Assembly (NCBI RefSeq): GCF_028473645.1
Contig: NZ_CP097269.1
Location: 1,496,001-1,560,000, forward strand
DNA from: Acidovorax sp. GBBC 1281
GTDB taxonomy: Bacteria; Pseudomonadota; Gammaproteobacteria; Burkholderiales; Burkholderiaceae_C
Length of the DNA: 64,000 bases
Direction of reading: 5' to 3'
Part shown: piece by piece, positions 30,427 through 38,575 of the stretch
Layout: each line of letters starts with the position of its first letter
Position numbering within the stretch: position 1 is the stretch's first letter
Translations under genes and position numbers: made by a program
The notes under the pieces: model-generated
Told to the model about the DNA's origin: nothing
The model's database searches: none
Seen by the model: only the letters and a program-made list of their open reading frames with translations

Positions 30427-31521
30427 CTAGTGTCCTGTCCCGTTAATTCGCCCGCATAGTCTGGCGAGTTTTTCGAGGATGGAGTCTGCTGTAGCTGTCC
30501 AAGTAAACGGCTGGCAGGACTGGTTGTAATTCGCGATGAATGTGTCGATCTTGTTGATCAGATCCTTCACGCTGGTGAACGAGCCACGGCGGATTGCCCG
30601 CGTGGTGATGATCGAGAAGAAGCGCTCGACCTGATTGAGCCAGCTTGAATAGGTCGGAACGAAGTGCATGTGCCAGCGAGGCCGCTCGGCCAACCAAGCG
30701 CGCACCTTTGGATGCTTGTGGCTGGCGTAGTTATCAGCTATGCAGTGCACATCCAGTTCGTCGGGCACTGCCTTGTCGATGGCGCGCAGGAAGGCAAGGA
30801 ACTCTTGATGACGATGCCGGGGCCGGCACTGCGCGATCACTTGGCCATTCATCACGTTCAGGGCCGCGAACAAGGTGGTGGTGCCGTGGCGCACGTAGTC
30901 GTGCGTGACACCTTCGACATAGCCAAACCCCATTGGCAGCATCGGCTGCGTACGCTCCAAAGCTTGGCATTGGCTCTTCTCGTCCACGCACAGCACCAGC
31001 GCGTTGTCAGGTGGGTTCAGGTACAGCCCCACAACGTCGCGCAGCTTCTCGATGAACAGCGGATCGGTCGACAGCTTGAAGCTGTCGGCCCGGTGCGGCT
31101 TGAGGTTGAAGGTCTGCAGATAGCGCGCCACCGTGCTCTTGCTGATGCCCGTATCGGCGGCCAGCGTGCGGGTGCTCCAGTGGGTACCCCCATCAGCAGG
31201 CTTGGTGTGCAACGTCTTGGTAATCAACTCAGCAACACGCTCGTCATCTACCGTGCGGGGGCGACCCGGGCGCAACTCGTCGTAAAGCCCTGCAATGCGA
31301 TGGCGCGCATAGCGCCCGCGCCACTTGGTGACAGTGCTACGACTGATCCCCAGAGCCTGCGCAACCGCGGTGCTGGCTTTATCTGTGCCTTCGCAAGTCA
31401 GCACGATGCGCGCCCTGAGCGACAACGCCGCTGGCAGCGAACGTGATCGCGCCATGGACGTCAGTTCCGCGCGCTCCACTTCACTAAGCGCAATTTCTGT
31501 TCGGGTCGTTGCATTGGGCAT
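30427..31521 (-). CDS. IS630-family transposase
   Basis: A 364-aa DDE transposase. An N-terminal HTH region (STAVAQALGISRSTVTKWRGRY) is followed by a linker rich in Arg/Pro and a catalytic domain with CVDEKSQ, ADNYASHKH and WLNQVERFF, giving the DDE triad. The reading frame runs through the left terminal repeat (RINGTGH), and its stop codon TAG is made of the duplicated target TA plus one flanking base. The element does not encode its own stop. Confidence 0.93.
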   Translation of the reverse strand: MPNATTRTEIALSEVERAELTSMARSRSLPAALSLRARIVLTCEGTDKASTAVAQALGISRSTVTKWRGRYARHRIAGLYDELRPGRPRTVDDERVAELITKTLHTKPADGGTHWSTRTLAADTGISKSTVARYLQTFNLKPHRADSFKLSTDPLFIEKLRDVVGLYLNPPDNALVLCVDEKSQCQALERTQPMLPMGFGYVEGVTHDYVRHGTTTLFAALNVMNGQVIAQCRPRHRHQEFLAFLRAIDKAVPDELDVHCIADNYASHKHPKVRAWLAERPRWHMHFVPTYSSWLNQVERFFSIITTRAIRRGSFTSVKDLINKIDTFIANYNQSCQPFTWTATADSILEKLARLCGRINGTGH

Positions 31522-31588
31522 GGCGGCACCTCAAGGATGGCCCGAAACCATGCAGCTATCGTGCCTGCGAATTAACGGGACAGGACAC
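30430..31588 (-). mobile_element. Intact IS630-family insertion sequence
   Basis: A 1159-bp element with perfect terminal inverted repeats of about 22 bp beginning GTGTCCTGTCCCGTTAATT. It is flanked by a duplicated TA (30428-30429 and 31589-31590), the target of this family, within CTAG. The transposase is intact, so the insertion is probably recent relative to its host element. Confidence 0.92.
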
Positions 31589-32493
31589 TAGATGAGGGCA
31601 TGCAGTGGTTTGGCACGCCGACCGGCAGGCGTGGACGCAGCCGAACCTTCTCGGACGCAGCAATCCAGTTCTGCCTGAGCATCAAGTGCCTGTTCGGCCA
31701 GCCCTTGCGACAGGCGCTGGGCATGGTGCAGAGCCTGCTGCGGCTGGCAAAGCTGGACTGGCCGGTACCTGACTTCAGCACTGTTTGCCGGCGCCAAAAG
31801 ACCTTGCAGGTCGAACTGAGCTACCAGCGAACCAACTCGCCGCTGCAGTTGCTGGTGGACAGCACCGGCATCAAGTTCCTGGGCGAAGGAGAGTGGAAAC
31901 GCAAGAAGCATGGTGCTGAATACCGGCGCGAATGGCGCAAGGTCCATCTGAGCATCGACGCGCAGACGCTGGAAATACGCGCCATCGAGGTGACCAGCAA
32001 CGCCATTGGGGATGCGCCGATGTTGCCCGGGTTGCTGGCTCAGATTCCCACTGACGAATCCATCGAAAGCGTCAGTGCCGATGGCGCCTACGACACGCGC
32101 GCCTGCCTGGACGCCATTGCCGAGCGGCACGCGATGGCGGTGATCCCGCCCCGCAAGAACGCCAGCCATTGGAAGAAGTCGAGTCCGGGCTCGGCGCATC
32201 GTAATGAGGCCATTCGGGCGTGCCAGCGCCTGGGTCGCGGCATTTGGAAGAAGTGGAGCGGCTACCACCGGCGCAGCCTTGTGGAGACGAAGATGCACTG
32301 CTTCAAGCGACTGGGCGAACGGGTGATCGCGCGCACGTTCGACCGCCAGGTTGTGGAGCTGCATGTCCGCGTGGCCTTGCTCAATCGGTTCAGTCAGATC
32401 GGCCGTCCTCACACCGTGTCGGTGACTGCTGTGGCATAGGTCCGTCTGGGGTTGGGGTCATGCCGTCTGCAATTCGATTTGTGCAACAGCGCC

Positions 32494-32724
32494 CCGGCCA
32501 TTGCTCTCGAGCGATCAATATCTCCAGCAAAACGGTTTGTAACAAATTGCTTTGGGCGATCAAATCTTAAACCGTTAGAGTTCGACACGCTAATGGCTTT
32601 GGCGTTATTTAAAACGCTTATAGGGTGCTGGCGAAAAACACCCAATGTTTAGCATGCCTGGCTCTGCCTGGGCATGGTCTTCGAAGACTTGCTTCGTATT
32701 TGTATAAATTATGGGGAGAATAAG
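32494..32724 (+). other. AT-rich intergenic region with a possible promoter
   Basis: No gene is visible. Two small hairpins occur: GGGTG...CACCC (~32621-32641) and CATGCC...GGCATG (~32653-32676). A possible promoter for the next gene is TTCGAA (32680-32685), 17 bp, TATAAA (32703-32708). Base composition is clearly more AT-rich than the core regions. Confidence 0.4.
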
Positions 32725-33195
32725 ATGATCGGCATTTTGTCCAGATGGCGCGTGCAACGTAGGCTGGCTCACGTTCCAAAAATCACCATGGATGTGACCA
32801 GAACTTACGACATGACTTTCACGGCTCCCAATCCAGACGTGAAAGCCGTCATCAAGAACCAGCAGGGAACGACTGTGGGAGAGGCTTGTTATGCGGTATC
32901 ACCCTTGAATGATCGTGTCTACGTGTATAACGTTGAAATTTTTAGCGCGTATCGGAGGCAGGGGTACGGCACTGCGTTGCTGAATTACCTTGCCCAAAAC
33001 TACAAAATTCCGATCACCGTGGTGAGAGAACTTTCCAGTTCCTGTGGCTTTTGGAAATTTGCCAGAAGTCTGAGTTGCATCGGTGTTCATTTCACTCCGC
33101 AACTTTCTGTGTCGGAGATGGCGCTTGAGTCAGAGCGTTGGGCACACCTTCAGCCACAGTTAAACCCATTCCACGAAGCAACGACCCATTCCTGA
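32725..33195 (+). CDS. GNAT-like acetyltransferase-domain protein
   Basis: A 156-aa protein. Residues ~45-100 contain VYNVEIFSAYRRQGYGTALLNYLAQ, which fits GNAT motif A (R-x-x-G-x-G/A), the acetyl-CoA pyrophosphate site. A GGGGAGAA site lies upstream of the ATG at 32725. Codon use and base content are unlike the neighbouring core genes, consistent with transfer. The substrate is unknown. Other acyl-CoA-binding roles are possible. Confidence 0.65.
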   Translation: MIGILSRWRVQRRLAHVPKITMDVTRTYDMTFTAPNPDVKAVIKNQQGTTVGEACYAVSPLNDRVYVYNVEIFSAYRRQGYGTALLNYLAQNYKIPITVVRELSSSCGFWKFARSLSCIGVHFTPQLSVSEMALESERWAHLQPQLNPFHEATTHS

Positions 33196-33335
33196 GCGAT
33201 GAATCAGCTGCCTTGAAGCGATGCTTCTGTCCGAAAAATCCAAGCCTGAAACCCGTTAATATTGATATGGGCAAATATTTTGATAATGAGAGGGTAAAAA
33301 ATCGTCGAGATGAAAATGCAAAAAAGGGTTTTCTA

Positions 33336-34268
33336 ATGAAAAGTCGTAAGGTCTTCATCGTTGGTGGATTATTAATTGCCGCAGGTGCAGTAACAATGGC
33401 CCACTGGGAAGGCGACGCCCTGCCAGTCAATAGATCTAAAAAAATCGCTCCTGTTGCGAACTTAAATCTCCAGCCTTTGAGTGCCAGTGCCTCCGGCGCA
33501 TTGGGTAGGGATGATAAAAATGCTTCCCAGCCTGCCAGTGCCAAGGTGCTTGTCAACGGTTTGAAAATGCCGATACGCCCCGTTTGGCAAGGTGTGGTGG
33601 ATTATCGTCAAGGTAAAAAGGGTCGGTCAATTCAGGAGGAAGTCATTGCAGGACTCTCTTTTTGTGCTTCTACGGAGCTAAACAGGGAAGCAGCGGTGGC
33701 AGAAAAGAGCCGTACAGGTGTAACTGCCCAAACTGCTGCCCTTGACTCTATGGTGAAGACGCAAAGCGAGATGTGCGCCCGCCTTTCGGATGCTGACTAC
33801 GAATTGCGCTCGGAGATTCTCGGCAATTGGGCCAGAGACGGTGATTTGGACGCGATGGTGGCTTTCTATACGGCGGGACCTTTAGGCAGATGGGGCGCAA
33901 CCACTGGCCCCCAGACCCTTGAAAATCCAGGAGTTAAAGAGTGGCAGACACAGGCGGTTTCATGGTTGAACGTGGCTGCGCAGCAAGGGCAGATAGGTGC
34001 TTTGCTGCTTCTTTCGGATGTGTACGACAACAAGCCCGTAACTGAACGTCCCGGTGCGGTTTTCAGTGATCTTTACGATCCTGTGCGCTCGTACGCTTAT
34101 GCGCACGCCTGGCATTATTTGGTCGGTCGTGATGAATCGAAACGCCAAGCTCTGCTCAAAAGCGATTTTCTCAATAGAGCTGAATCCGGAATTTCTAAAG
34201 AGCAACGGGATCTGGGGCGTGTCGAATCACAAAAAATCATCGAATCTTTGGGGGAAATTAAACCATGA
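33336..34268 (+). CDS. Membrane-anchored helical protein, possibly Sel1-like
   Basis: A 310-aa protein with one N-terminal membrane segment (MKSRKVFIVGGLLIAAGAVTM) and a largely helical periplasmic domain. The stretch SWLNVAAQQGQIGALLLLSDVYDN resembles a Sel1/TPR-type repeat, but only one clear unit is seen. An AAAAGGG site precedes the ATG at 33336; an in-frame ATG at 33267 would add a 23-residue charged leader. I do not recognise the family. It belongs to the AT-rich accessory cluster. Confidence 0.6.
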   Translation: MKSRKVFIVGGLLIAAGAVTMAHWEGDALPVNRSKKIAPVANLNLQPLSASASGALGRDDKNASQPASAKVLVNGLKMPIRPVWQGVVDYRQGKKGRSIQEEVIAGLSFCASTELNREAAVAEKSRTGVTAQTAALDSMVKTQSEMCARLSDADYELRSEILGNWARDGDLDAMVAFYTAGPLGRWGATTGPQTLENPGVKEWQTQAVSWLNVAAQQGQIGALLLLSDVYDNKPVTERPGAVFSDLYDPVRSYAYAHAWHYLVGRDESKRQALLKSDFLNRAESGISKEQRDLGRVESQKIIESLGEIKP

Positions 34269-34316
34269 AGAAAATCAAAAATAATTTCCTTTAGCATTGC
34301 TTCCGTGGTGCCTATT

Positions 34317-34416
34317 GGGAAGCTCTCAAAACCTTTGAATTTGCAGGTTTGAGCGCCGTAACTCTTTGATTTATAAAGGTGTTGAGTGGCTGGCATCGGG
34401 GTTTTGGGAGGTTCCC
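34317..34416 (+). mobile_element. MITE-like element, copy 1
   Basis: A 100-bp non-coding sequence with imperfect 16-bp terminal inverted repeats (GGGAAGCTCTCAAAAC / GTTTTGGGAGGTTCCC, 14 of 16 paired). Its interior (TTTGCAGGTTTGAGCG, GTAACTC, TTGATTTATAAAGGTG) closely matches copy 2 at 35985. No target duplication is clear. Confidence 0.65.
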
Positions 34417-34545
34417 AAAAATCAAGACTGCTAATTATTTGATGAATGGGCCGAGTCACTGCAAATTGCCTTGAGCCACGCCGATATGTAGCGGACGGTG
34501 GACGCGCTCGAAATGATGGAAAGAAATATTAAAAAGAGAAATTTT

Positions 34546-35433
34546 ATGACCGATATATTGCGAGATGCGCTGGGTGCAATCAGCGGAAATTCTAAAAAGA
34601 AAGAACCAACTTACCAAACCAAAGTTTTCCAACTGCGCGACATCCCCAATGTGATGCGTTCACGATTGGGCTGGCCCGTAGCTGCCAGTTTGATGGACCG
34701 GTGGTTCAATGGTGCGTCATTTGCGCTTTCTCCAGAAGCCAAACGCAGTGCTGAGGGAAATCGGCTTAGCCAGTTGCCCACGACGCAGCTTGACGAGACG
34801 ACTGTCACTATGGCGTGGGCGCTGAAATTCGCTCGCGTCCAGACGGCAGTGGCTCAACTACAGGCCAAGTGGCCCAGCACTGCGGGATTGACTCTTTTGA
34901 AGCGCCGGGTTGTCCGAGAATCTCGTCAGCGAACGCAGCAATGCTGGCGATTCGGTAACCTGGACCAACCAGCCAAGATTATTGATGATCTCTTTCAAGT
35001 CAATTATTTGGGCGTTGGCAAATCGGGTGACCCCATGGATGACTTCTATGGTGCCATGGGAGAGTCCCAGCTCAACATTGCTGTTTCTGGAATTGTCACC
35101 CCTCAATCGGGTGGAAAAATCCTCATTGAAATTGATGAGCTAGGTTTTTATTTGCGAGATTCTTACGATTTCAATGATGCTTCGTTGATATCGCAACCTC
35201 TTGGCTGCTGGGGTTTCAGTGGCGTTGAATGTGGGCTCTCCACCATATTAACTATCCAAATTGAAGACTCAACCGTTGACGAAAAGCCTTCGGATGTGGA
35301 GAGGCGGAAATATTACGTAAACAATGGTGATTTTCAGAAGTGGCGTAGTAAAAACAATAAAGGGGGAGATTTCATGGTGCTGTCTGACGTATACCGCGTG
35401 CACCTTCCATTTTCTCAAAAATTCACTTTATGA
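34546..35433 (+). CDS. DUF6402-like protein
   Basis: A 295-aa protein (longer if an upstream GTG at 34498 is used). It contains QLRDIPNVMRSRLGWPVAAS, a conserved MDRWFNG, DDFYGAMGESQLNIAVSG and LRDSYDFNDASLISQPLG, which I recognise, from memory only, as the pattern of DUF6402 proteins. These have been noted near type VI secretion cargo genes, but their function is not known. The frame ends in a 4-bp ATGA overlap with the next gene. It lies between two MITE-like copies. Confidence 0.6.
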   Translation: MTDILRDALGAISGNSKKKEPTYQTKVFQLRDIPNVMRSRLGWPVAASLMDRWFNGASFALSPEAKRSAEGNRLSQLPTTQLDETTVTMAWALKFARVQTAVAQLQAKWPSTAGLTLLKRRVVRESRQRTQQCWRFGNLDQPAKIIDDLFQVNYLGVGKSGDPMDDFYGAMGESQLNIAVSGIVTPQSGGKILIEIDELGFYLRDSYDFNDASLISQPLGCWGFSGVECGLSTILTIQIEDSTVDEKPSDVERRKYYVNNGDFQKWRSKNNKGGDFMVLSDVYRVHLPFSQKFTL

Positions 35434-35834
35434 ACACCCCAAAAAAGAACAAACCCCACCTTCACCGGGTTGTCATCACGCTTCTTTGCATGCTTGCTTT
35501 CGTCGGTCTATGGTATGCATCCAAACCGAAACTTTCTCATACGTCGCTCAGCCCGCGCCATGTTTATCGGGTGGAATACTATGACGCTTCTTTCATTCAG
35601 CGGATTATTCATTACAAAATGAAAATTCCTACATTCGTTCGCTTGTATCGAAACGATCCGGAAGTTCTTCTGGGTGAAAGCAAGGTGGTCGATATGTGGA
35701 TGAATGGGCAGCTGTACTGGTGGTTTGAGTCGCCGCTGAATGTTGTTCAAATAGGCAATGATGTTGTTTTTGAAAACATCCCACCTGAATGCATGAACTG
35801 CGAAAGACTCACACCTTCTCAGGTTATGCCGTAG
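35430..35834 (+). CDS. Small membrane-anchored protein coupled to the DUF6402-like gene
   Basis: A 134-aa protein with a basic N-terminus and one membrane segment (HRVVITLLCMLAFVGLWYAS), then a beta-rich domain containing VYRVEYYDASFIQR, WMNGQLYWWFESP and a CMNC pair near the C-terminus. The ATG overlaps the preceding stop (ATGA), so translation is probably coupled. The pairing suggests a cognate partner such as an immunity or anchor protein. That is inference only. Confidence 0.6.
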   Translation: MNTPKKNKPHLHRVVITLLCMLAFVGLWYASKPKLSHTSLSPRHVYRVEYYDASFIQRIIHYKMKIPTFVRLYRNDPEVLLGESKVVDMWMNGQLYWWFESPLNVVQIGNDVVFENIPPECMNCERLTPSQVMP

Positions 35835-35901
35835 GCACGTTGTGGCGCATCTATGGGGCCTTGTTGAATAAAAAATTTCTTCCAGATCAGCGTTCTTTAC
35901 G

Positions 35902-35937
35902 AAAGATTCTTGCTTCGTGTATGGCACAAGAATCTTT
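35902..35937 (+). terminator. Hairpin after the accessory gene pair
   Basis: AAAGATTCTTG and CAAGAATCTTT form a perfect 11-bp stem with a 14-base loop, followed by CTCTTTGATCTCT. It lies about 70 bp after the 134-aa gene. The stem is AT-rich and the U-run is interrupted. Confidence 0.5.
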
Positions 35938-35984
35938 CTCTTTGATCTCTCCAAAAGCCAGTGCTGCATTTTCTCAACCGTCGG

Positions 35985-36080
35985 GGAACCTCTCAAAATC
36001 TCCGGATTTGCAAGTTTGAGCGTCATAACTCGTTGATTTAAAGGTGCTTGGTGGCTGGGATTGGGGTTTTGAGAGGTTCC
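35985..36080 (+). mobile_element. MITE-like element, copy 2
   Basis: A 96-bp sequence with perfect 14-bp terminal inverted repeats GGAACCTCTCAAAA / TTTTGAGAGGTTCC and the same interior as copy 1, in the same orientation. It carries no gene. It marks the right edge of the AT-rich cluster. Confidence 0.72.
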
Positions 36081-36162
36081 TTATTGTGTTGTCGGCTGAC
36101 TATGGCCGTTGTCTTTGCAGCAACTACTGGATGATCAAGCGGTGGCTACTATCGGCTGGGCT

Positions 36163-36196
36163 CCGGCAGGCGAGCAGTGCTGGCTCTGCCTGCCGG
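36163..36196 (-). terminator. Hairpin downstream of the TonB receptor gene
   Basis: CCGGCAGGC and GCCTGCCGG form a 9-bp stem, with an inner GAGC/GCTC pair. It sits 15 bp after the receptor stop on the minus strand. No U-run follows. Confidence 0.5.
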
Positions 36197-36210
36197 GATA
36201 ACTCTTAGGT

Positions 36211-38415
36211 TCAGAACCGGTAGGTGCCCGTCATCGTGTACGTGCGGCGCTGGCCGTAAAAACAGTCGCCGCGCGCCAGGCACTGGGTGATCTGCACCTT
36301 GTCGGCCAGGTTGACCACGTTGAAGGCCAGGCGCCAGCTGCCGGCGTCGTAGGCCGCCATGGCATCGGCGATGAGCGCCGACGGCGTGGTGATGGCCGTG
36401 GTGCCGGTCCACTGCGAGCCGGTGTAGCGCACGCCCGCACCCACCGTCCAGCCGCCGCGTCCTTCGGCCGCGAAGCGGTGCATGAGCCAGCTCGACGCCG
36501 TGTGCTTGGGCACGCTGGCCACGGGCAGGCCCTGGTCGCCGGCGTTGCTGCGCGAGATGACGGCGTGGGTGTAGGCGTAGCCCACCGTCCAGTCCCAGTT
36601 GCGGGCCAGGCTGGCGGTCATCTCGGCCTCGAAGCCCTTGGTCTTCACCTCGCCGAGCTGCAGGCTGTTGAGCGGGTTGGAGGGGTCGTTGGTCTTGCGG
36701 TTCTTCTCACGCAGCTGGTACACGGCGGCATAGGCGCTGATGCCCCGGTCCTGCGGCTGCCACTTCACGCCGGCTTCCCACTGCTCGCCGCGCTGGGGCT
36801 TGAACGGGGTGCCGAAGAAGTCCACGCCGCCCAGCGGCTGGAACGATTCGGAGTAGCCCACGTACGGTGCCCAGCCGCCATCGGCCTGGTAGGTGGCGCC
36901 GACGCGCTTGGTCCAGGCGGTGTCGTCCACGGCGGCGGCGGGGCGGCCGACCGTCTCGGTCTTGGCGCTGTCGTGGCGCAGGCCGAGCGTGGCCGTCCAG
37001 CGGCCCCAGCGGATCTGGTCCTGGGCGTAAAAGCCCAGTTGGCGCTGCGTGACGTTGGGCTGGCGCACCAGCGCGGAGGCCGAGGGCGCCGTGAAGTTGC
37101 CGTACACCGGCGCATACGCGTCGATGCCCGAGATGGTCTGGAACCACGTGGACTGGCTGGTCTCGTTGCGCTGCGCGTCCATGCCGAAGAGCAGCGTGTG
37201 TTCGGTGGCGCCGGCCTGCACCTTGCCTTCGATCTGCGTGTCCGCCAGCAGCAGGCGGCTGGAGTTGATCTGCCAGGAGGCGTCGCGCAGCAAGGTGCGG
37301 TTGTCCGCATTGAACACCGGGCGCGCCGGCCGGCCGGTGGCGCGGTTGGCGCTGAAGCTGGTGTAGATGCTGCGGTAGTCCACCTCGCTCACCGTGCGGC
37401 GCAGGTTCTGGCGCACCGTCCATTGGTCGTTCAGGCGGTGGCTGAACAGATAGCCCCAGGAGTTGTTCTCGGTGTCGAAGGCGTCCCAGCCCGGTTCGCT
37501 GATGAAGGTCGAGGTCGGGATCTGGCCGTAGGGGCTGGACAGCCGCGTGCCCTGCCACGGGAAGAAGCCGATCAGCGAGCCGCTTTTGTCTTTCTGGTGC
37601 GTGAACTGCAGCGTGAGCGAGGTGGCGGCGTTGGGCTTCCAGGTGAGCGACGGGGCGAGGATGAGGCGGTCGTCGCTCACGTGGTCGACCTGCGAGTCGC
37701 TGTCGCGGCCCACGGCCACCAGCCGGTAGAGCCACTCGCCGTCCTGGGTGAGCGGGCCGGTCATGTCGGCGGCGATCTGCTTGCGCGCGTAGTTGCCCAT
37801 CTGCACCTGCACTTCGCGCAGCGGCTCGGCCTGCGGGCGCTTGCTGGTGAGGTTGAGCACGCCGCCCACGCTGCCCTGGCCGTACAGCACGGACGAGGGG
37901 CCGCGCAGGAATTCGACGCGCTCCAGCAGGTAGGGCTCGGCCTTGGTGTTGTTGTAGGTGCCGTAGGTGCGCAGCAGGCCGTCCTGGTACTGCGTCACGC
38001 TGCCGCCGCGTGCCGTGAAGCTGTCCACCCGGCTGTCGAAGTAGTTGGACACCATGCCGGCGGTGTAGGCCGTGGTCTGGCGCAGGGTCAGCGCGCCTTG
38101 CGCCTCCATCTGGTCGCGCGTGACCACGCTGATGGCCTGCGGGGTTTCGATGAGCGGCGTGTCGGTCTTGGTGGCCGAAAGGGCGCGCTTGGCCACGAAG
38201 CCGCTGACGGGCGCGGTGGGGCTTTCCTGGTCCACGCCGGCCTTGACGGTCACGGGGGCGAGCGTGGTTTCCGCCACGGGCGCGGCGGACTGGGCTTGGA
38301 CGGCGCTGGCGCCCAGGCCGCACAGCAGCGCGATCGCGGTGTGCAGGGCGGCGGCCAGGGGCAGGGGGCGGCAGGGCGCGCCGTGGGCACGCGGGGGAAG
38401 AAGGTGCGAGGTCAT
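36211..38415 (-). CDS. TonB-dependent siderophore receptor (FhuA/FoxA-like)
   Basis: A 734-aa outer-membrane receptor. A signal peptide ends near QAQSA (~42). The plug domain follows (IETPQAISVVTRDQM, VEFLRGPSSVLYGQGSVGGVLNL), then a 22-strand barrel closing with YTMTGTYRF and its terminal Phe. The plug resembles hydroxamate receptors, but the ligand is not certain. A dispersed repeat lies directly before the start codon and no Shine-Dalgarno is seen. It is the last gene of an iron-uptake cluster headed by a Fur box at 44211. Confidence 0.92.
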   Translation of the reverse strand: MTSHLLPPRAHGAPCRPLPLAAALHTAIALLCGLGASAVQAQSAAPVAETTLAPVTVKAGVDQESPTAPVSGFVAKRALSATKTDTPLIETPQAISVVTRDQMEAQGALTLRQTTAYTAGMVSNYFDSRVDSFTARGGSVTQYQDGLLRTYGTYNNTKAEPYLLERVEFLRGPSSVLYGQGSVGGVLNLTSKRPQAEPLREVQVQMGNYARKQIAADMTGPLTQDGEWLYRLVAVGRDSDSQVDHVSDDRLILAPSLTWKPNAATSLTLQFTHQKDKSGSLIGFFPWQGTRLSSPYGQIPTSTFISEPGWDAFDTENNSWGYLFSHRLNDQWTVRQNLRRTVSEVDYRSIYTSFSANRATGRPARPVFNADNRTLLRDASWQINSSRLLLADTQIEGKVQAGATEHTLLFGMDAQRNETSQSTWFQTISGIDAYAPVYGNFTAPSASALVRQPNVTQRQLGFYAQDQIRWGRWTATLGLRHDSAKTETVGRPAAAVDDTAWTKRVGATYQADGGWAPYVGYSESFQPLGGVDFFGTPFKPQRGEQWEAGVKWQPQDRGISAYAAVYQLREKNRKTNDPSNPLNSLQLGEVKTKGFEAEMTASLARNWDWTVGYAYTHAVISRSNAGDQGLPVASVPKHTASSWLMHRFAAEGRGGWTVGAGVRYTGSQWTGTTAITTPSALIADAMAAYDAGSWRLAFNVVNLADKVQITQCLARGDCFYGQRRTYTMTGTYRF

Positions 38416-38416
38416 G

Positions 38417-38436
38417 TTGCTACTTTTTCAATAGCA
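38417..38436. repeat. Dispersed GCTA repeat, copy 4
   Basis: TTGCTACTTTTTCAATAGCA, an imperfect palindrome ending one base before the TonB receptor start codon. It occupies the place where a ribosome site would be expected. Confidence 0.6.
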
Positions 38437-38575
38437 CTCCTGGCAATGAATCCGCTGGCAGGAGGGCTGTTCGGTTTAAAAATGCGGCGCGCAGGGCGCC
38501 GCCGCCGTCACGGCGCGGCGGCCGTGAAAGGTCTTCGGGGACGGTAGGCCGGTCAGCGCCGGCCCGGCGCGGCGG

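Larger units (their letters stand above)
30328..32439 (+). pseudogene. IS5-family (IS903 group) transposase, interrupted
   Basis: The first 34 codons start at a GTG at 30328 and end at 30429; the remaining 282 residues continue from 31591 to 32439. Removing the inserted element plus one TA copy restores SLTMWLDEGMQW exactly in frame, giving a 316-aa protein of normal family length. DDE motifs are visible: VDSTGIKFLG, SADGAYDT and RRSLVETKMHCFK. It is inactive because of the insertion, with no other lesion seen. Confidence 0.88.
30283..32493 (+). mobile_element. IS903-like IS5-family element, split by an IS630-family insertion
   Basis: Terminal repeats GGCTTTGTTGCACAAATCG (30283-30301) and, inverted, GGCGCTGTTGCACAAATCG (32475-32493) match in 17 of 19 positions and resemble IS903 ends. 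The single transposase is interrupted at 30430-31588. No 9-bp or 4-bp target duplication is visible at the outer borders, which suggests rearrangement after insertion. It marks the boundary between GC-rich core sequence and an AT-richer segment. Confidence 0.8.

Noticed and set aside
35857..35880. GGCCTTGTTGAATAAA-like sequence resembling an IS903 end
   Set aside because: Only about 12 of 18 positions match, and there is no partner end or transposase nearby.
32655..36195. Shared TGGCTCTGCCTG string near 32658 and 36181 as ends of the accessory segment
   Set aside because: Only about 12 bases match and the contexts differ; not enough to claim attachment sites.
36478..38547. A 689-codon plus-strand frame opposite the first TonB receptor
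   Set aside because: Same reason: low-complexity composition and complete overlap with a supported gene.
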